A stretch of DNA of 7,784 nucleotides from Bacteroidetes/Chlorobi group bacterium ChocPot_Mid (GTDB lineage: Bacteria > Bacteroidota > Ignavibacteria > Kapaibacteriales > UBA2268), in assembly GCA_003731675.1 (NCBI GenBank), contig RCNQ01000288.1, forward strand, positions 1-7,784. The letters run 5' to 3'. The notes beneath the pieces are model-generated. The model was not told the origin of the DNA. It saw nothing but the letters and a program-made list of their open reading frames with translations, and searched no databases. The translations under genes and the position numbers were made by a program. The first letter of the stretch is position 1; every line of letters starts with the position of its first letter. Below are positions 1 through 6,338 of this stretch, one piece after another.

Positions 1-1302
1 TTGGGAGAGCATTTTAAATTGAAATTACCGCTTGATGCAGATATTGATTATTTAATGAGTCTGGAAATTGTTTTTTATGACGGAGAAGAATTTGTAGGGA
101 ATGAATACATAAGTTTTGTAATGAATCCGAGTTACAGGACGATGAAATCTAATAATCTGTCAGTAACTTTTAATTCGAGAGGGAATATTGGTTTTAATGA
201 TTATCCTGCAAATGTTCAGGGTGAGGGATTCAGGTATAAAAACGGTTCAAATTTGTTATATGAAGGAGCATTGATGATTGGAGTTCCACCTGGGAAAGTA
301 TCAAATGTAGCAAGAGCAAGTAACCAGATGGAGCAAGACAGGTCATTTTGGACAGAAAAAGCTTTAAAAATTACAAAGCCAGGCTCAATTTCTGCTGAAG
401 AAGGTGAATGCAATTTCGTATCCTTTGAATCTGAAAGTGAAGTAGCTGTTGAGGTTAAGCAGAGCATTTATCAGTTTGATGATGCATTTAACAGGGATAT
501 AATTTATGTGGTATATGATTTAATTAATAACACAGATAAAGAGCAGGACTCGCTTAAAAGGAATTATGATTCTTTGTATTTGGGTTTGTATTTTGACTGG
601 GACATAGGACCATCGGGGGCGAATAATTTTGCAAAATTTGATGATAATCTTGGATTCGGATATGCAAGGAATAAAGCAATTGATAGCTTACCGATGGTGG
701 GTATTGCTATGCTTTCGGGACATAAGCCCAATTTTTTTGCAATTGATAATCCTGGAACAAGTTTAACAAATCCCGGAGTTTGGGACGGATTTAATCGTTG
801 GGAAAAGTGGATGATGCTATCGAGCGGGATTTACAGGAAGGAGACTTCAGTAACGGATGTGTCTTTGGTTACGGGTGCAGGACCGATTAAACTGTATGCC
901 GGTGATACGGCGAGGGTTGCTTTCAGTATTTTTGCTGGTAATGATATTGAATCTTTAAAAACAAAATGTATAACTTCAAGAGAAACAGCAAAAAGCTATG
1001 GAATAGCAGACGGTAAATATAATCCTTTGCCACAGAAGAATGAAATTTTAAAAATTTATCCTAATCCTTTGGAAAATGGTGAGTTAAAAATTGACTATGC
1101 TTTGAATCAGGGTGGCTATATTTCAATTGAAATTTATAATGCACTTGGACAAAAACTTAGTACATCAGTAAAGAGTAAATTCTCAACTGCTGGTTTGCAG
1201 ACGGAAAACATCAAGATACCAATTCTGGCAACAGGAAGATATTATTTAAAGTTAACTACAACTAACGGAATTCTGTTTGGTACTTTTGAAATTTTGAGAT
1301 AA
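1..1302 (+). CDS. Secreted T9SS cargo protein, C-terminal part (5' end cut by window edge)
   Basis: The reading frame is open from the first base and begins in the middle of a beta-rich domain, so the true start lies upstream and the TTG at position 1 is only an edge effect. About 433 residues are visible. Residues ~349-433 form a type-A T9SS C-terminal sorting domain: it opens with KIYPNP (351-356), continues with IEIYNALGQKL (376-386) and ends with GRYYLKL and a short hydrophobic strand. Such domains direct export through the outer membrane and are usually cleaved on secretion. Residues ~50-345 contain NIGFNDYP, a GANNFAKFDDN stretch and a late GDTARVAFSIFAGND strand. I recall this arrangement from large secreted proteins of Ignavibacteria-like bacteria, often placed behind a subtilisin-like (S8) peptidase domain. 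No catalytic domain is visible here, so the enzymatic function is unknown. The sorting domain is secure; a peptidase upstream is inference. Confidence 0.85.
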   Translation: MGEHFKLKLPLDADIDYLMSLEIVFYDGEEFVGNEYISFVMNPSYRTMKSNNLSVTFNSRGNIGFNDYPANVQGEGFRYKNGSNLLYEGALMIGVPPGKVSNVARASNQMEQDRSFWTEKALKITKPGSISAEEGECNFVSFESESEVAVEVKQSIYQFDDAFNRDIIYVVYDLINNTDKEQDSLKRNYDSLYLGLYFDWDIGPSGANNFAKFDDNLGFGYARNKAIDSLPMVGIAMLSGHKPNFFAIDNPGTSLTNPGVWDGFNRWEKWMMLSSGIYRKETSVTDVSLVTGAGPIKLYAGDTARVAFSIFAGNDIESLKTKCITSRETAKSYGIADGKYNPLPQKNEILKIYPNPLENGELKIDYALNQGGYISIEIYNALGQKLSTSVKSKFSTAGLQTENIKIPILATGRYYLKLTTTNGILFGTFEILR

Positions 1303-1322
1303 TGATTTATTAACTGAATATA

Positions 1323-1384
1323 TTTTTAAATAATTTTAAGATATATTTGGAGAAGAGGAAAAAATTTCGTTTTTTTAAATAATT
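1323..1384. repeat. 13-bp direct repeat in the leader of the O-methyltransferase gene
   Basis: TTTTTAAATAATT occurs at 1323-1335 and again at 1372-1384, start to start 49 bp apart, both in the 124-bp gap between the T9SS cargo gene and the methyltransferase. The repeats are pure A+T, so chance is a real explanation in a genome of this composition. They flank the candidate promoter element at 1342-1349. A short A-run/T-run pair (about 1359-1376) also lies in this gap but contains only A/T pairs and is not called as a terminator. Confidence 0.3.
1342..1349 (+). promoter_or_regulatory. Candidate Bacteroidota-type -7 promoter element
   Basis: TATATTTG matches the TAnnTTTG -7 consensus known for the primary sigma factor of Bacteroidota. 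It lies about 78 bp before the methyltransferase start and would put transcription initiation near 1355-1360. No TTTG -33 element stands at the expected distance upstream; only T-rich sequence is there. Short AT-rich motifs like this arise easily by chance. Confidence 0.25.
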
Positions 1385-1415
1385 GTAAATTGCAAAATAT
1401 TCAATAAATGGTGCT

Positions 1416-1421
1416 GAGGAG
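1416..1421 (+). promoter_or_regulatory. Strong ribosome binding site of the O-methyltransferase gene
   Basis: GAGGAG sits 5 nt ahead of the ATG at 1427. It is the clearest Shine-Dalgarno match in the window and fixes the start. It stands out because the other genes here have weak or no such motif, which suggests this gene is translated independently rather than coupled to the one before it. Confidence 0.75.
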
Positions 1422-1426
1422 TAAAA

Positions 1427-2446
1427 ATGAAAACATGGAAACCCTTCAAAAGAGATGATGCGGCAATATCTTCACTGTTAGAGATGGTTTATGGATACCA
1501 AAGGAGCAGGGTGCTTTTCACAGCTTGTCAGCTGGACATATTTTCGACAATTGCAACAGATTACAAATCTGCATCCGAAATAGCAATAACAATAAATGCT
1601 GATAAGAAAGCGACCCAACGTTTGCTGGATTCACTTGTAGCACTTGAACTTCTCGAAAAAATGGAAAATAAATATACAAATTCTAAAATCTCATTAAGAT
1701 TTCTGGTCAGGAACAAACCAGAATATATGAGTATAATGAATTACAGCAGTCGTCTTTGGGATGCATGGGGGAAATTGACAGAAGCAGTAAGAAGCGGACA
1801 AAATCCTGATGTAAAAGGGATACAGGATTACTCCCATGAAGAGACAGAAGATTTTATAGATGCTGTACATTGGCGTTCATCAATTCTGGCACCGGATATT
1901 GTAAAAATGATAGATTTGACAGGAGTGGAAAGGGTTTTGGATATCGGTGGGGGAGTAGGAGATTATGCGATTGAATTTGTAAATGCAAAGCCATCAATAA
2001 AGGCAACAATTTTTACATATCCGAATTGTGCTCCTTTTGCTGAAGAATACCTGAGATATATTAAAAACAGAGAGGTTGCAGGAAATATTGAAGTAAAAAC
2101 GGGAGATATTTTGGGTGATGATTTCGGCTCAGGCTATGATTTGGTATTTCTGTCATTTGTGTTTCAGCATAATGATATCTGGAAAAATATTGAATTAGCA
2201 AGGAATGTAAGAGAGTCTTTGAACTATGATGGGAAAATTGTTATTCAGGATTTATTAATTGATGATAAAAGGACATCACCTGAATTTAATACATTGTATG
2301 CGCTTGAATTGTTGGTTAATTCCTTAGGTGGAGATGTTTACACAAGTTCAGATATCTGGCTGATTTTGAAAGAAGCCGCTTATTCAAACATCAAGACAAT
2401 GGAGACTGATTTTGGTACAAGTCTTGTTTTTGGAGTCAAGGATTAA
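1427..2446 (+). CDS. SAM-dependent O-methyltransferase, family 2 (acetylserotonin/CrtF/BchU-like fold)
   Basis: This 339-residue cytosolic protein has the two-part build of plant-type small-molecule O-methyltransferases. An N-terminal winged-helix dimerisation domain covers residues ~15-95, with the characteristic run 'ACQLDIFSTI' then 'ATQRLLDSLVALELL'. A Rossmann-type SAM domain follows from ~150. Motif I is VLDIGGGVGDYA (170-181), a second acidic site is GDIL (226-229), and H248 in FQHND occupies the position of the catalytic His in this family. Length is typical. The family methylates hydroxyl groups of quinone-like, polyketide, aromatic or carotenoid compounds, and it includes the bacteriochlorophyll C-20 C-methyltransferase BchU and carotenoid CrtF. 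The substrate cannot be read here, and no pigment or secondary-metabolite genes are adjacent. It appears monocistronic: 124 bp separate it from the preceding gene, and a terminator follows. The start is supported by the upstream GAGGAG. The family call is secure; the substrate is unknown. Confidence 0.88.
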   Translation: MKTWKPFKRDDAAISSLLEMVYGYQRSRVLFTACQLDIFSTIATDYKSASEIAITINADKKATQRLLDSLVALELLEKMENKYTNSKISLRFLVRNKPEYMSIMNYSSRLWDAWGKLTEAVRSGQNPDVKGIQDYSHEETEDFIDAVHWRSSILAPDIVKMIDLTGVERVLDIGGGVGDYAIEFVNAKPSIKATIFTYPNCAPFAEEYLRYIKNREVAGNIEVKTGDILGDDFGSGYDLVFLSFVFQHNDIWKNIELARNVRESLNYDGKIVIQDLLIDDKRTSPEFNTLYALELLVNSLGGDVYTSSDIWLILKEAAYSNIKTMETDFGTSLVFGVKD

Positions 2447-2449
2447 ACC

Positions 2450-2512
2450 ACTCAAATTTTAAAAGTTAATTTCTTCGATTGAGTTTCGAAGTTTTTATTT
2501 GTTTGAACTCAA
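2450..2512. repeat. Overlapping inverted repeats in the convergent intergenic gap
   Basis: The terminator loop TTGAGTT (2479-2485) is exactly complementary to AACTCAA at 2506-2512, and six of its bases (2479-2484) also pair with ACTCAA at 2450-2455. The loop of the terminator hairpin can therefore pair either with a segment upstream or with one downstream. The complementarity is plain in the sequence; any regulatory meaning is inference. The 2447-2518 gap holds no gene. Confidence 0.45.
2473..2500 (+). terminator. Intrinsic terminator after the O-methyltransferase gene
   Basis: CTTCGA (2473-2478) and TCGAAG (2486-2491) form a perfect 6-bp stem with a 7-nt loop, followed directly by the T-rich tract TTTTTATTT (2492-2500). 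It lies 26 bp after the methyltransferase stop, in the convergent gap. The stem is short with only three G/C pairs, so efficiency may be modest. Read on the minus strand the hairpin has no T-run directly after it, so it serves the rightward transcript better than the leftward one. Confidence 0.55.
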
Positions 2513-2518
2513 AAAGGA

Positions 2519-3070
2519 TTATTTTTCTGCTGATTTTTCTATTTTATTTTGTTTGTTGAGAACCATAAGCATACGGATTGTATAGTAAACAAAAGAAAAG
2601 GTAAGGAAAAAAGTGCTTATCCAGATACCCAAGGTAGCTATTAATTTTATATCAAGCATAATGAACATCAATGTAAAACCGAGTATGGTAACTGTTAGTT
2701 TTCCGAGTACGTTTGAAGGTAAAACCCAGCCGATTTTCTTTGATGCCCAAAGTCCTCCAAGCATCAATAGTAAATCTCTTCCCCAGATGACGAGAGCGAA
2801 CCATAATGGCATTCTGCTTTGTATGAGAAGGATGATTACAATAACTCCGACAAATAATTTATCTGAAAGAGGGTCAATCATTTTGCCAAATTCAGTGATT
2901 TGATTTAGTCGTCGGGCAAAGTAACCATCAAGATTGTCGGTAATTGAAGACAAAATACCGATTAAAACAGCAATAACATTCTCCTGATTCCACAGAGCAA
3001 TTCCCATGGGTATAACCAGCAGTATCCTGAACATGCTGAGGATATTTGGTAAGTTCCATATTTTATTCAT
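2519..3070 (-). CDS. pgsA: CDP-alcohol phosphatidyltransferase, PgsA-like (phosphatidylglycerophosphate synthase)
   Basis: This 183-residue inner-membrane enzyme carries the complete CDP-alcohol phosphatidyltransferase signature: D45, D48, G49, A52, R53, G62, D66 and D70 in the invariant spacing D-x2-D-G-x2-A-R-x8-G-x3-D-x3-D, which binds the metal and the CDP-diacylglycerol. The opening 'NLPNILSMFRILLVIP' is typical of PgsA, which joins CDP-diacylglycerol and glycerol-3-phosphate in phosphatidylglycerol and cardiolipin synthesis. About six hydrophobic segments fit the family, and the length is usual. It is the last gene of the leftward operon. Its ATG overlaps the stop of the symporter gene in an ATGA (3067-3070), so translation is likely coupled. 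AGAAGAG some 8 nt upstream is at best a weak ribosome site. Other family members use inositol phosphate, serine or choline-type acceptors, so the alcohol substrate is inferred from the N-terminal sequence style and small size. Confidence 0.85.
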   Translation of the reverse strand: MNKIWNLPNILSMFRILLVIPMGIALWNQENVIAVLIGILSSITDNLDGYFARRLNQITEFGKMIDPLSDKLFVGVIVIILLIQSRMPLWFALVIWGRDLLLMLGGLWASKKIGWVLPSNVLGKLTVTILGFTLMFIMLDIKLIATLGIWISTFFLTFSFVYYTIRMLMVLNKQNKIEKSAEK

Positions 3071-4524
3071 TTCTTAACTCTTCTGATAAATATTAATGTT
3101 AAAATAAAAGATAAAATGATACCTGGTATCATAGGTTCAATTTGTGAAATAATTTTGAATTCAGCAAAATAAATTTTTAATACTGTGCTAAGCAAAGAAA
3201 CTCCAGATGATGCTATGATGATTAGAATAACTTTTTTTGATTGTAATGTAAAGGATTTGGAGTAACTAATCAGCATAGGAGCTAAAAGTCCGGGTATAGC
3301 CACTGATGATGTTTTGTAGATTAAATCAACAGCTGAAGGCAGAACAATTGCAAGGATTATGCTCATGAGTGAGGTTATAATAAGTCCAGTTTTAATAAGA
3401 TTTTTTGTTTTATCTTCGATGATGGTTTTGGAGTTGGTATCTTTATTAAAATAATTAGTTTTGATTTTTAATAAAGGTTTTAAGATATCTTTTCCGATTG
3501 TTATAGCACTGATGAAAGCATAACTGTCTAATGTTGACATTATGGTAGCTAAAAGAGCAACAACGAATAATCCTTTCCAGATTACGGGTAAAACAGCATC
3601 AGAAAGTAAAGGATAAGCCATAATGGGATTGTCTGTCATATAATATGCCTTGGCATAGAGTCCGGTGATTAGTGTCATAGAATCGAATATAGCCCAGAAC
3701 AAGACAGAAAGAGCAATACCACGTTTGGCAATTCCGGGGGATTTTGCGGCGGCACATCTTTGGTGGAATCCGGGGTCAATGAAAGTTTGCAGAGCTATCA
3801 GAAACCAACTCAGGATATATTGCCAGGAGTAATTGCCAAAAGGTGACTTAAAGCTTTGTGGAAGTTTTTCGAGCATTACTGATAAAGAGCCATGGTGGGA
3901 GAAGGTGAAATATAAGAGTACAGCAAAGCCAAAATACATAAGCACGAATTGGACAGTATTGGTTAGGACATCAGCTCTGAAACCTCCTGTATAAATGTAG
4001 GCAAGGGAGAGTAAAGCACCAATAATGATGCATAGCCACAAGGTCCAGCCGGTGAATAAGTTAATCATAATACCTAACATTAGTATATAAGCCGCAGGAA
4101 CAGTGATTACAAGAACAATGAACGAAGAGAGCCAAGCAACTTTTTTACCATAAGTTTTCTTCATTTGTTCGGGTATGGTTTTTACCTTTGATTTTCTGAT
4201 TTTTGATGCCACGAAATATGAGAATAACAAAGCGGCAATATAGTAAGGAAAAGCAAAACAAATCCATGCGACAATACCACCTCTGTAAATGAATTCTCCC
4301 ATACCGAGAATATTACCATACCACGTAGCAACAAGAGTAGCAATAAACAATGGCAATGAGAGTTTCCTTCCTGCAAGGAGAAAATCAATAATCGGTTTCC
4401 CGGAATTTTGTTTTTTTTTCTGAGTGGTATGTGGGGCTATTTTTTTGGAAAGAAAAAACCCGACATAAAGAATAATAATGAAGTATATAAGAATGACAAT
4501 TATATCGGGGAGAGCTAAATTCAT
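3067..4524 (-). CDS. Sodium:solute symporter (SSS family)
   Basis: This 485-residue polytopic membrane protein has about 13 hydrophobic segments. Family hallmarks are DFLLAGRKLSLPLFIATLVATWYG (47-70; amphipathic linker, then TM2 with the unwound helix 'TWYGN'), the TM5 region 'YTGGFRADVLTNTVQF' (178-193), 'DPGFHQR' (250-256) with a following 'AAAKSPGIAKRGI', and TM9-type 'IMSTLDSYAFISA' (328-340), whose Ser/Thr residues correspond to the sodium site of characterised members. The family (TC 2.A.21) couples sodium influx to uptake of sugars, amino acids, carboxylates or vitamins; the substrate cannot be told. The gene begins 3 nt after the epimerase stop and has no visible Shine-Dalgarno, so it depends on coupling. 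An uninterrupted run of nine A (coding strand; 4411-4419) encodes K36-K38 in a cytoplasmic-looking loop after TM1 and is a potential slippage site. The hydrophilic loop 355-375 is poorly conserved in appearance. Confidence 0.9.
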   Translation of the reverse strand: MNLALPDIIVILIYFIIILYVGFFLSKKIAPHTTQKKKQNSGKPIIDFLLAGRKLSLPLFIATLVATWYGNILGMGEFIYRGGIVAWICFAFPYYIAALLFSYFVASKIRKSKVKTIPEQMKKTYGKKVAWLSSFIVLVITVPAAYILMLGIMINLFTGWTLWLCIIIGALLSLAYIYTGGFRADVLTNTVQFVLMYFGFAVLLYFTFSHHGSLSVMLEKLPQSFKSPFGNYSWQYILSWFLIALQTFIDPGFHQRCAAAKSPGIAKRGIALSVLFWAIFDSMTLITGLYAKAYYMTDNPIMAYPLLSDAVLPVIWKGLFVVALLATIMSTLDSYAFISAITIGKDILKPLLKIKTNYFNKDTNSKTIIEDKTKNLIKTGLIITSLMSIILAIVLPSAVDLIYKTSSVAIPGLLAPMLISYSKSFTLQSKKVILIIIASSGVSLLSTVLKIYFAEFKIISQIEPMIPGIILSFILTLIFIRRVKK

Positions 4525-4527
4525 GTT

Positions 4528-5457
4528 TTAAATGTTTTGTAATTTTTGCTTGAAGAAATCAATAGTTTTTTTCAATCCGTCATCGAGATTAACTTCGGGG
4601 GACCAATTGAATGATTGATGAATTTTTTCAAATGAGCAGACAGAACGTTTTTGCTCACCGAGTTTAGCTTCACCGTGGAATTCTGTGAATTTTGTTCCGA
4701 GAAATTGATTTATTTTGTAAAAGATTTGATTTACATCGGTTTCGAGAGCAGTAGAGAGGTTATAAATGCCTGACATTTTATTGCTCAGGGCGAAAACATT
4801 GCCTTTGACAATGTCGCTTACATAAACATAGTCTCGAGTATTTTTGCCATCGCCATTAATAACAGGTTGTTCTCCATTTAGCATTTTGTTTATAAAGATT
4901 GCTATGACACCTGCTTCGCCGAGTGGATTTTGTCGTGGACCATAAACATTGGCATATCTCAAAATGACATGGTCTATTCCGAAAATTTCTTTATAATAAT
5001 AGAGATATTTTTCGTTAACTAACTTGGCAATTCCGTAAGGAGAACAAGGACGCAAAGGGTGTTGTTCGTCAGCAGGGAAATAGTCCTGTTCACCGTAAAT
5101 GGCACCTCCTGTAGATGAAAAGATGATTTTTTTTACACCAGAGTTTTTACAAGCTTCATAAAGGTTTAAGCTACCGATTATATTAGTCGAGGCATCATAT
5201 TTTGGGTCTTTGACAGATATGCGAACATCAATCTGTGCGGCTTGGTGATTAAGAATATCAAATTTTTCATCATTGAAGAGTTCAGGGATATCAGAACTGT
5301 TGATATCGGCGTTGATGAATCTTGCTGAGGGATTGATGTTTTCCAATCTACCAGTAGAAAGATTGTCAATTATAACGACTTCGTGACCTAAATTAATATA
5401 GGCATCAGCAATATGCGAACCAATAAAACCAGCACCGCCAGTTAGAGCTATTTTCAT
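4528..5457 (-). CDS. NAD-dependent sugar-nucleotide epimerase (UDP-glucose 4-epimerase-like, extended SDR)
   Basis: This 309-residue cytosolic enzyme has all the expected extended-SDR landmarks. The nucleotide-binding GGAGFIGSH is at 7-15, and D31 in VVIIDNLSTG selects NAD over NADP. The catalytic triad is T116 in FSSTGG plus Y141 and K145 in YGIAK. RYANVYGPRQNP (167-178) and NTRDYVYVSD (206-215) shape the sugar-nucleotide pocket. Length and motifs fit the short GalE / UDP-GlcNAc 4-epimerase group, which interconverts UDP-glucose and UDP-galactose or the N-acetyl forms. Some relatives are dehydratases or uronate epimerases, so the exact substrate is uncertain and I give no symbol. It is the first gene of the leftward operon with the symporter and PgsA-like genes, and it is divergent from the glycan-building cluster across 104 bp. 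This suggests it supplies an activated sugar to that cluster. The ribosome site is weak (AAAGATAATT before the ATG). Confidence 0.9.
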   Translation of the reverse strand: MKIALTGGAGFIGSHIADAYINLGHEVVIIDNLSTGRLENINPSARFINADINSSDIPELFNDEKFDILNHQAAQIDVRISVKDPKYDASTNIIGSLNLYEACKNSGVKKIIFSSTGGAIYGEQDYFPADEQHPLRPCSPYGIAKLVNEKYLYYYKEIFGIDHVILRYANVYGPRQNPLGEAGVIAIFINKMLNGEQPVINGDGKNTRDYVYVSDIVKGNVFALSNKMSGIYNLSTALETDVNQIFYKINQFLGTKFTEFHGEAKLGEQKRSVCSFEKIHQSFNWSPEVNLDDGLKKTIDFFKQKLQNI

Positions 5458-5561
5458 AATTATCTTTAAATTAAATAAAACAATATGTTCAAAACTAAAT
5501 ATTTTTTGTGAAAGAATGCATATTTTTGCATTGAGGAAACATGATATTAAATTAAGGATGG
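5458..5561. promoter_or_regulatory. Divergent control region between the epimerase operon and the polysaccharide cluster
   Basis: Both gene sets start here, so promoters in both directions are expected. Rightward, TATTTTTG (5521-5528) matches TAnnTTTG, with TTTG at 5505-5508 upstream; the 12-nt gap is shorter than the usual ~19-20. Leftward, TAGTTTTG (minus strand, 5497-5490) matches the same consensus, with only TTTC upstream. AAGGA (5554-5558), 3 nt before the ATG at 5562, is a closely spaced ribosome-site candidate for the glycosyltransferase. Each motif is short and uncertain; the presence of divergent promoters is the firmer claim. Confidence 0.5.
5515..5532. repeat. 6-bp inverted repeat overlapping the candidate rightward promoter
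   Basis: AATGCA (5515-5520), a 6-nt spacer TATTTT, and TGCATT (5527-5532) form a perfect dyad in the divergent region. It covers the candidate -7 element of the glycosyltransferase promoter. The symmetry suits either a small operator for a dimeric regulator or a hairpin. No regulator gene is in the window, and a 6-bp dyad can occur by chance. Confidence 0.4.
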
Positions 5562-6338
5562 ATGAAATTAAGTATAATAACGGTTTGTAAAAATGCAGAA
5601 AAGTTGCTGGTTAAGACAATTGAAAGTGTTCTTGCACAGACTTTTACTGATTATGAATATATAATAATTGACGGAGCTTCAACTGACGGAAGTTTAAGTG
5701 TTATTGATAATTACAAAGACAGGATAAAAATCATTTCTGAACCGGATAAGGGCATTTATGATGCTATGAACAAGGGAATAGGTTTGAGCGAAGGGGAATA
5801 TTTATTGTTTTTAAATGCGGGTGATTATTTTTTTCATGAGAATGTTTTGAAAGAAATAATGGAAATGAATTTGAATGTGGATATTTTATATTCTAATGGT
5901 TTAATTGAATTTTCGAATGGATTTCTATTTTGTAAGACATTTCCAAAGAAAGTTACAAAAATATTTATGTATATGGACACATTGCCTCATCAAGATGCAT
6001 TGGTCAAAAGAGAAGTATTTCTTAAAACAAGAGGCTTTGACAGTGAATATAAAATTGCAGGGGACTATAAGTTTTTTTTAGATGCTGTGTTTAAATACAA
6101 TTGTACAAGCAAATATGTCCAAAAGATGATAACAGTGAATGATTTGAAAGGATTGAGCAACCAAAAAGATTTAAGACAGACAATAAAAGACGAAAGGGAA
6201 AAGGCAATAAGTGAACATGTAACTGAATTCGAATTGATGTTATTGAAAATAATAAAACCGATATATTTTTTATTGATTAAATATCCGAAGTATCTAATGA
6301 ATCTTCTTCAATCAATAAATTTGAATATTAGAAAATAA
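5562..6338 (+). CDS. Glycosyltransferase family 2, WfgS-like
   Basis: This 258-residue protein has a GT-A fold that transfers a sugar from a nucleotide donor during polysaccharide synthesis at the cytoplasmic side of the membrane. The N-terminal strand LSIITVCKNAEKLL is followed by IIIDGASTDGS (34-44), then EPDKGIYDAMNKGI (60-73), and the metal-binding DxD equivalent LNAGD at 84-88. HQDALVKREVF (143-153) and AGDYKFFL (166-173), the latter carrying the probable catalytic acid D168, complete the active site. The 'DKGIYDAMNKGI' and 'LNAGD' combination is typical of the WfgS/WcaE-like subgroup. The C-terminal ~225-250 is amphipathic and rich in Leu/Ile/Lys, suggesting membrane contact. The start at 5562 is fixed by an in-frame stop just upstream (5553-5555). 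It is first in the rightward cluster, and its stop overlaps the start of the FkbM gene by one base. A T8 tract at 6072-6079 lies inside the gene. Donor and acceptor are unknown. Confidence 0.9.
   Translation: MKLSIITVCKNAEKLLVKTIESVLAQTFTDYEYIIIDGASTDGSLSVIDNYKDRIKIISEPDKGIYDAMNKGIGLSEGEYLLFLNAGDYFFHENVLKEIMEMNLNVDILYSNGLIEFSNGFLFCKTFPKKVTKIFMYMDTLPHQDALVKREVFLKTRGFDSEYKIAGDYKFFLDAVFKYNCTSKYVQKMITVNDLKGLSNQKDLRQTIKDEREKAISEHVTEFELMLLKIIKPIYFLLIKYPKYLMNLLQSINLNIRK

Noticed and set aside
1..3. TTG at the first base as a real start codon
   Set aside because: The translated protein begins in the middle of a domain and shows no signal peptide, which a T9SS cargo protein must have; the gene continues upstream of the window.
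216..467. 83-codon open frame on the minus strand inside the T9SS cargo gene
   Set aside because: It is fully antisense to a well-supported coding region, has no recognisable domain and no ribosome site.
1359..1376. A-run/T-run pair after the T9SS cargo gene as an intrinsic terminator
   Set aside because: The stem would consist only of A/T pairs, too weak to call a terminator.
2613..2903. 96-codon open frame on the plus strand antisense to the PgsA-like gene
   Set aside because: The opposite strand carries the complete CDP-alcohol phosphatidyltransferase signature; the plus-strand translation resembles nothing.
4182..4388. 68-codon frame overlapping the symporter in another phase of the same strand
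   Set aside because: It is leucine-rich low-complexity output of a membrane-protein sequence read out of frame. It is not a separate gene or a frameshifted piece of the symporter, whose own frame is intact.
5178..5369. 63-codon frame overlapping the epimerase in another phase
   Set aside because: The epimerase frame is uninterrupted and carries all catalytic motifs; the short frame has no features.
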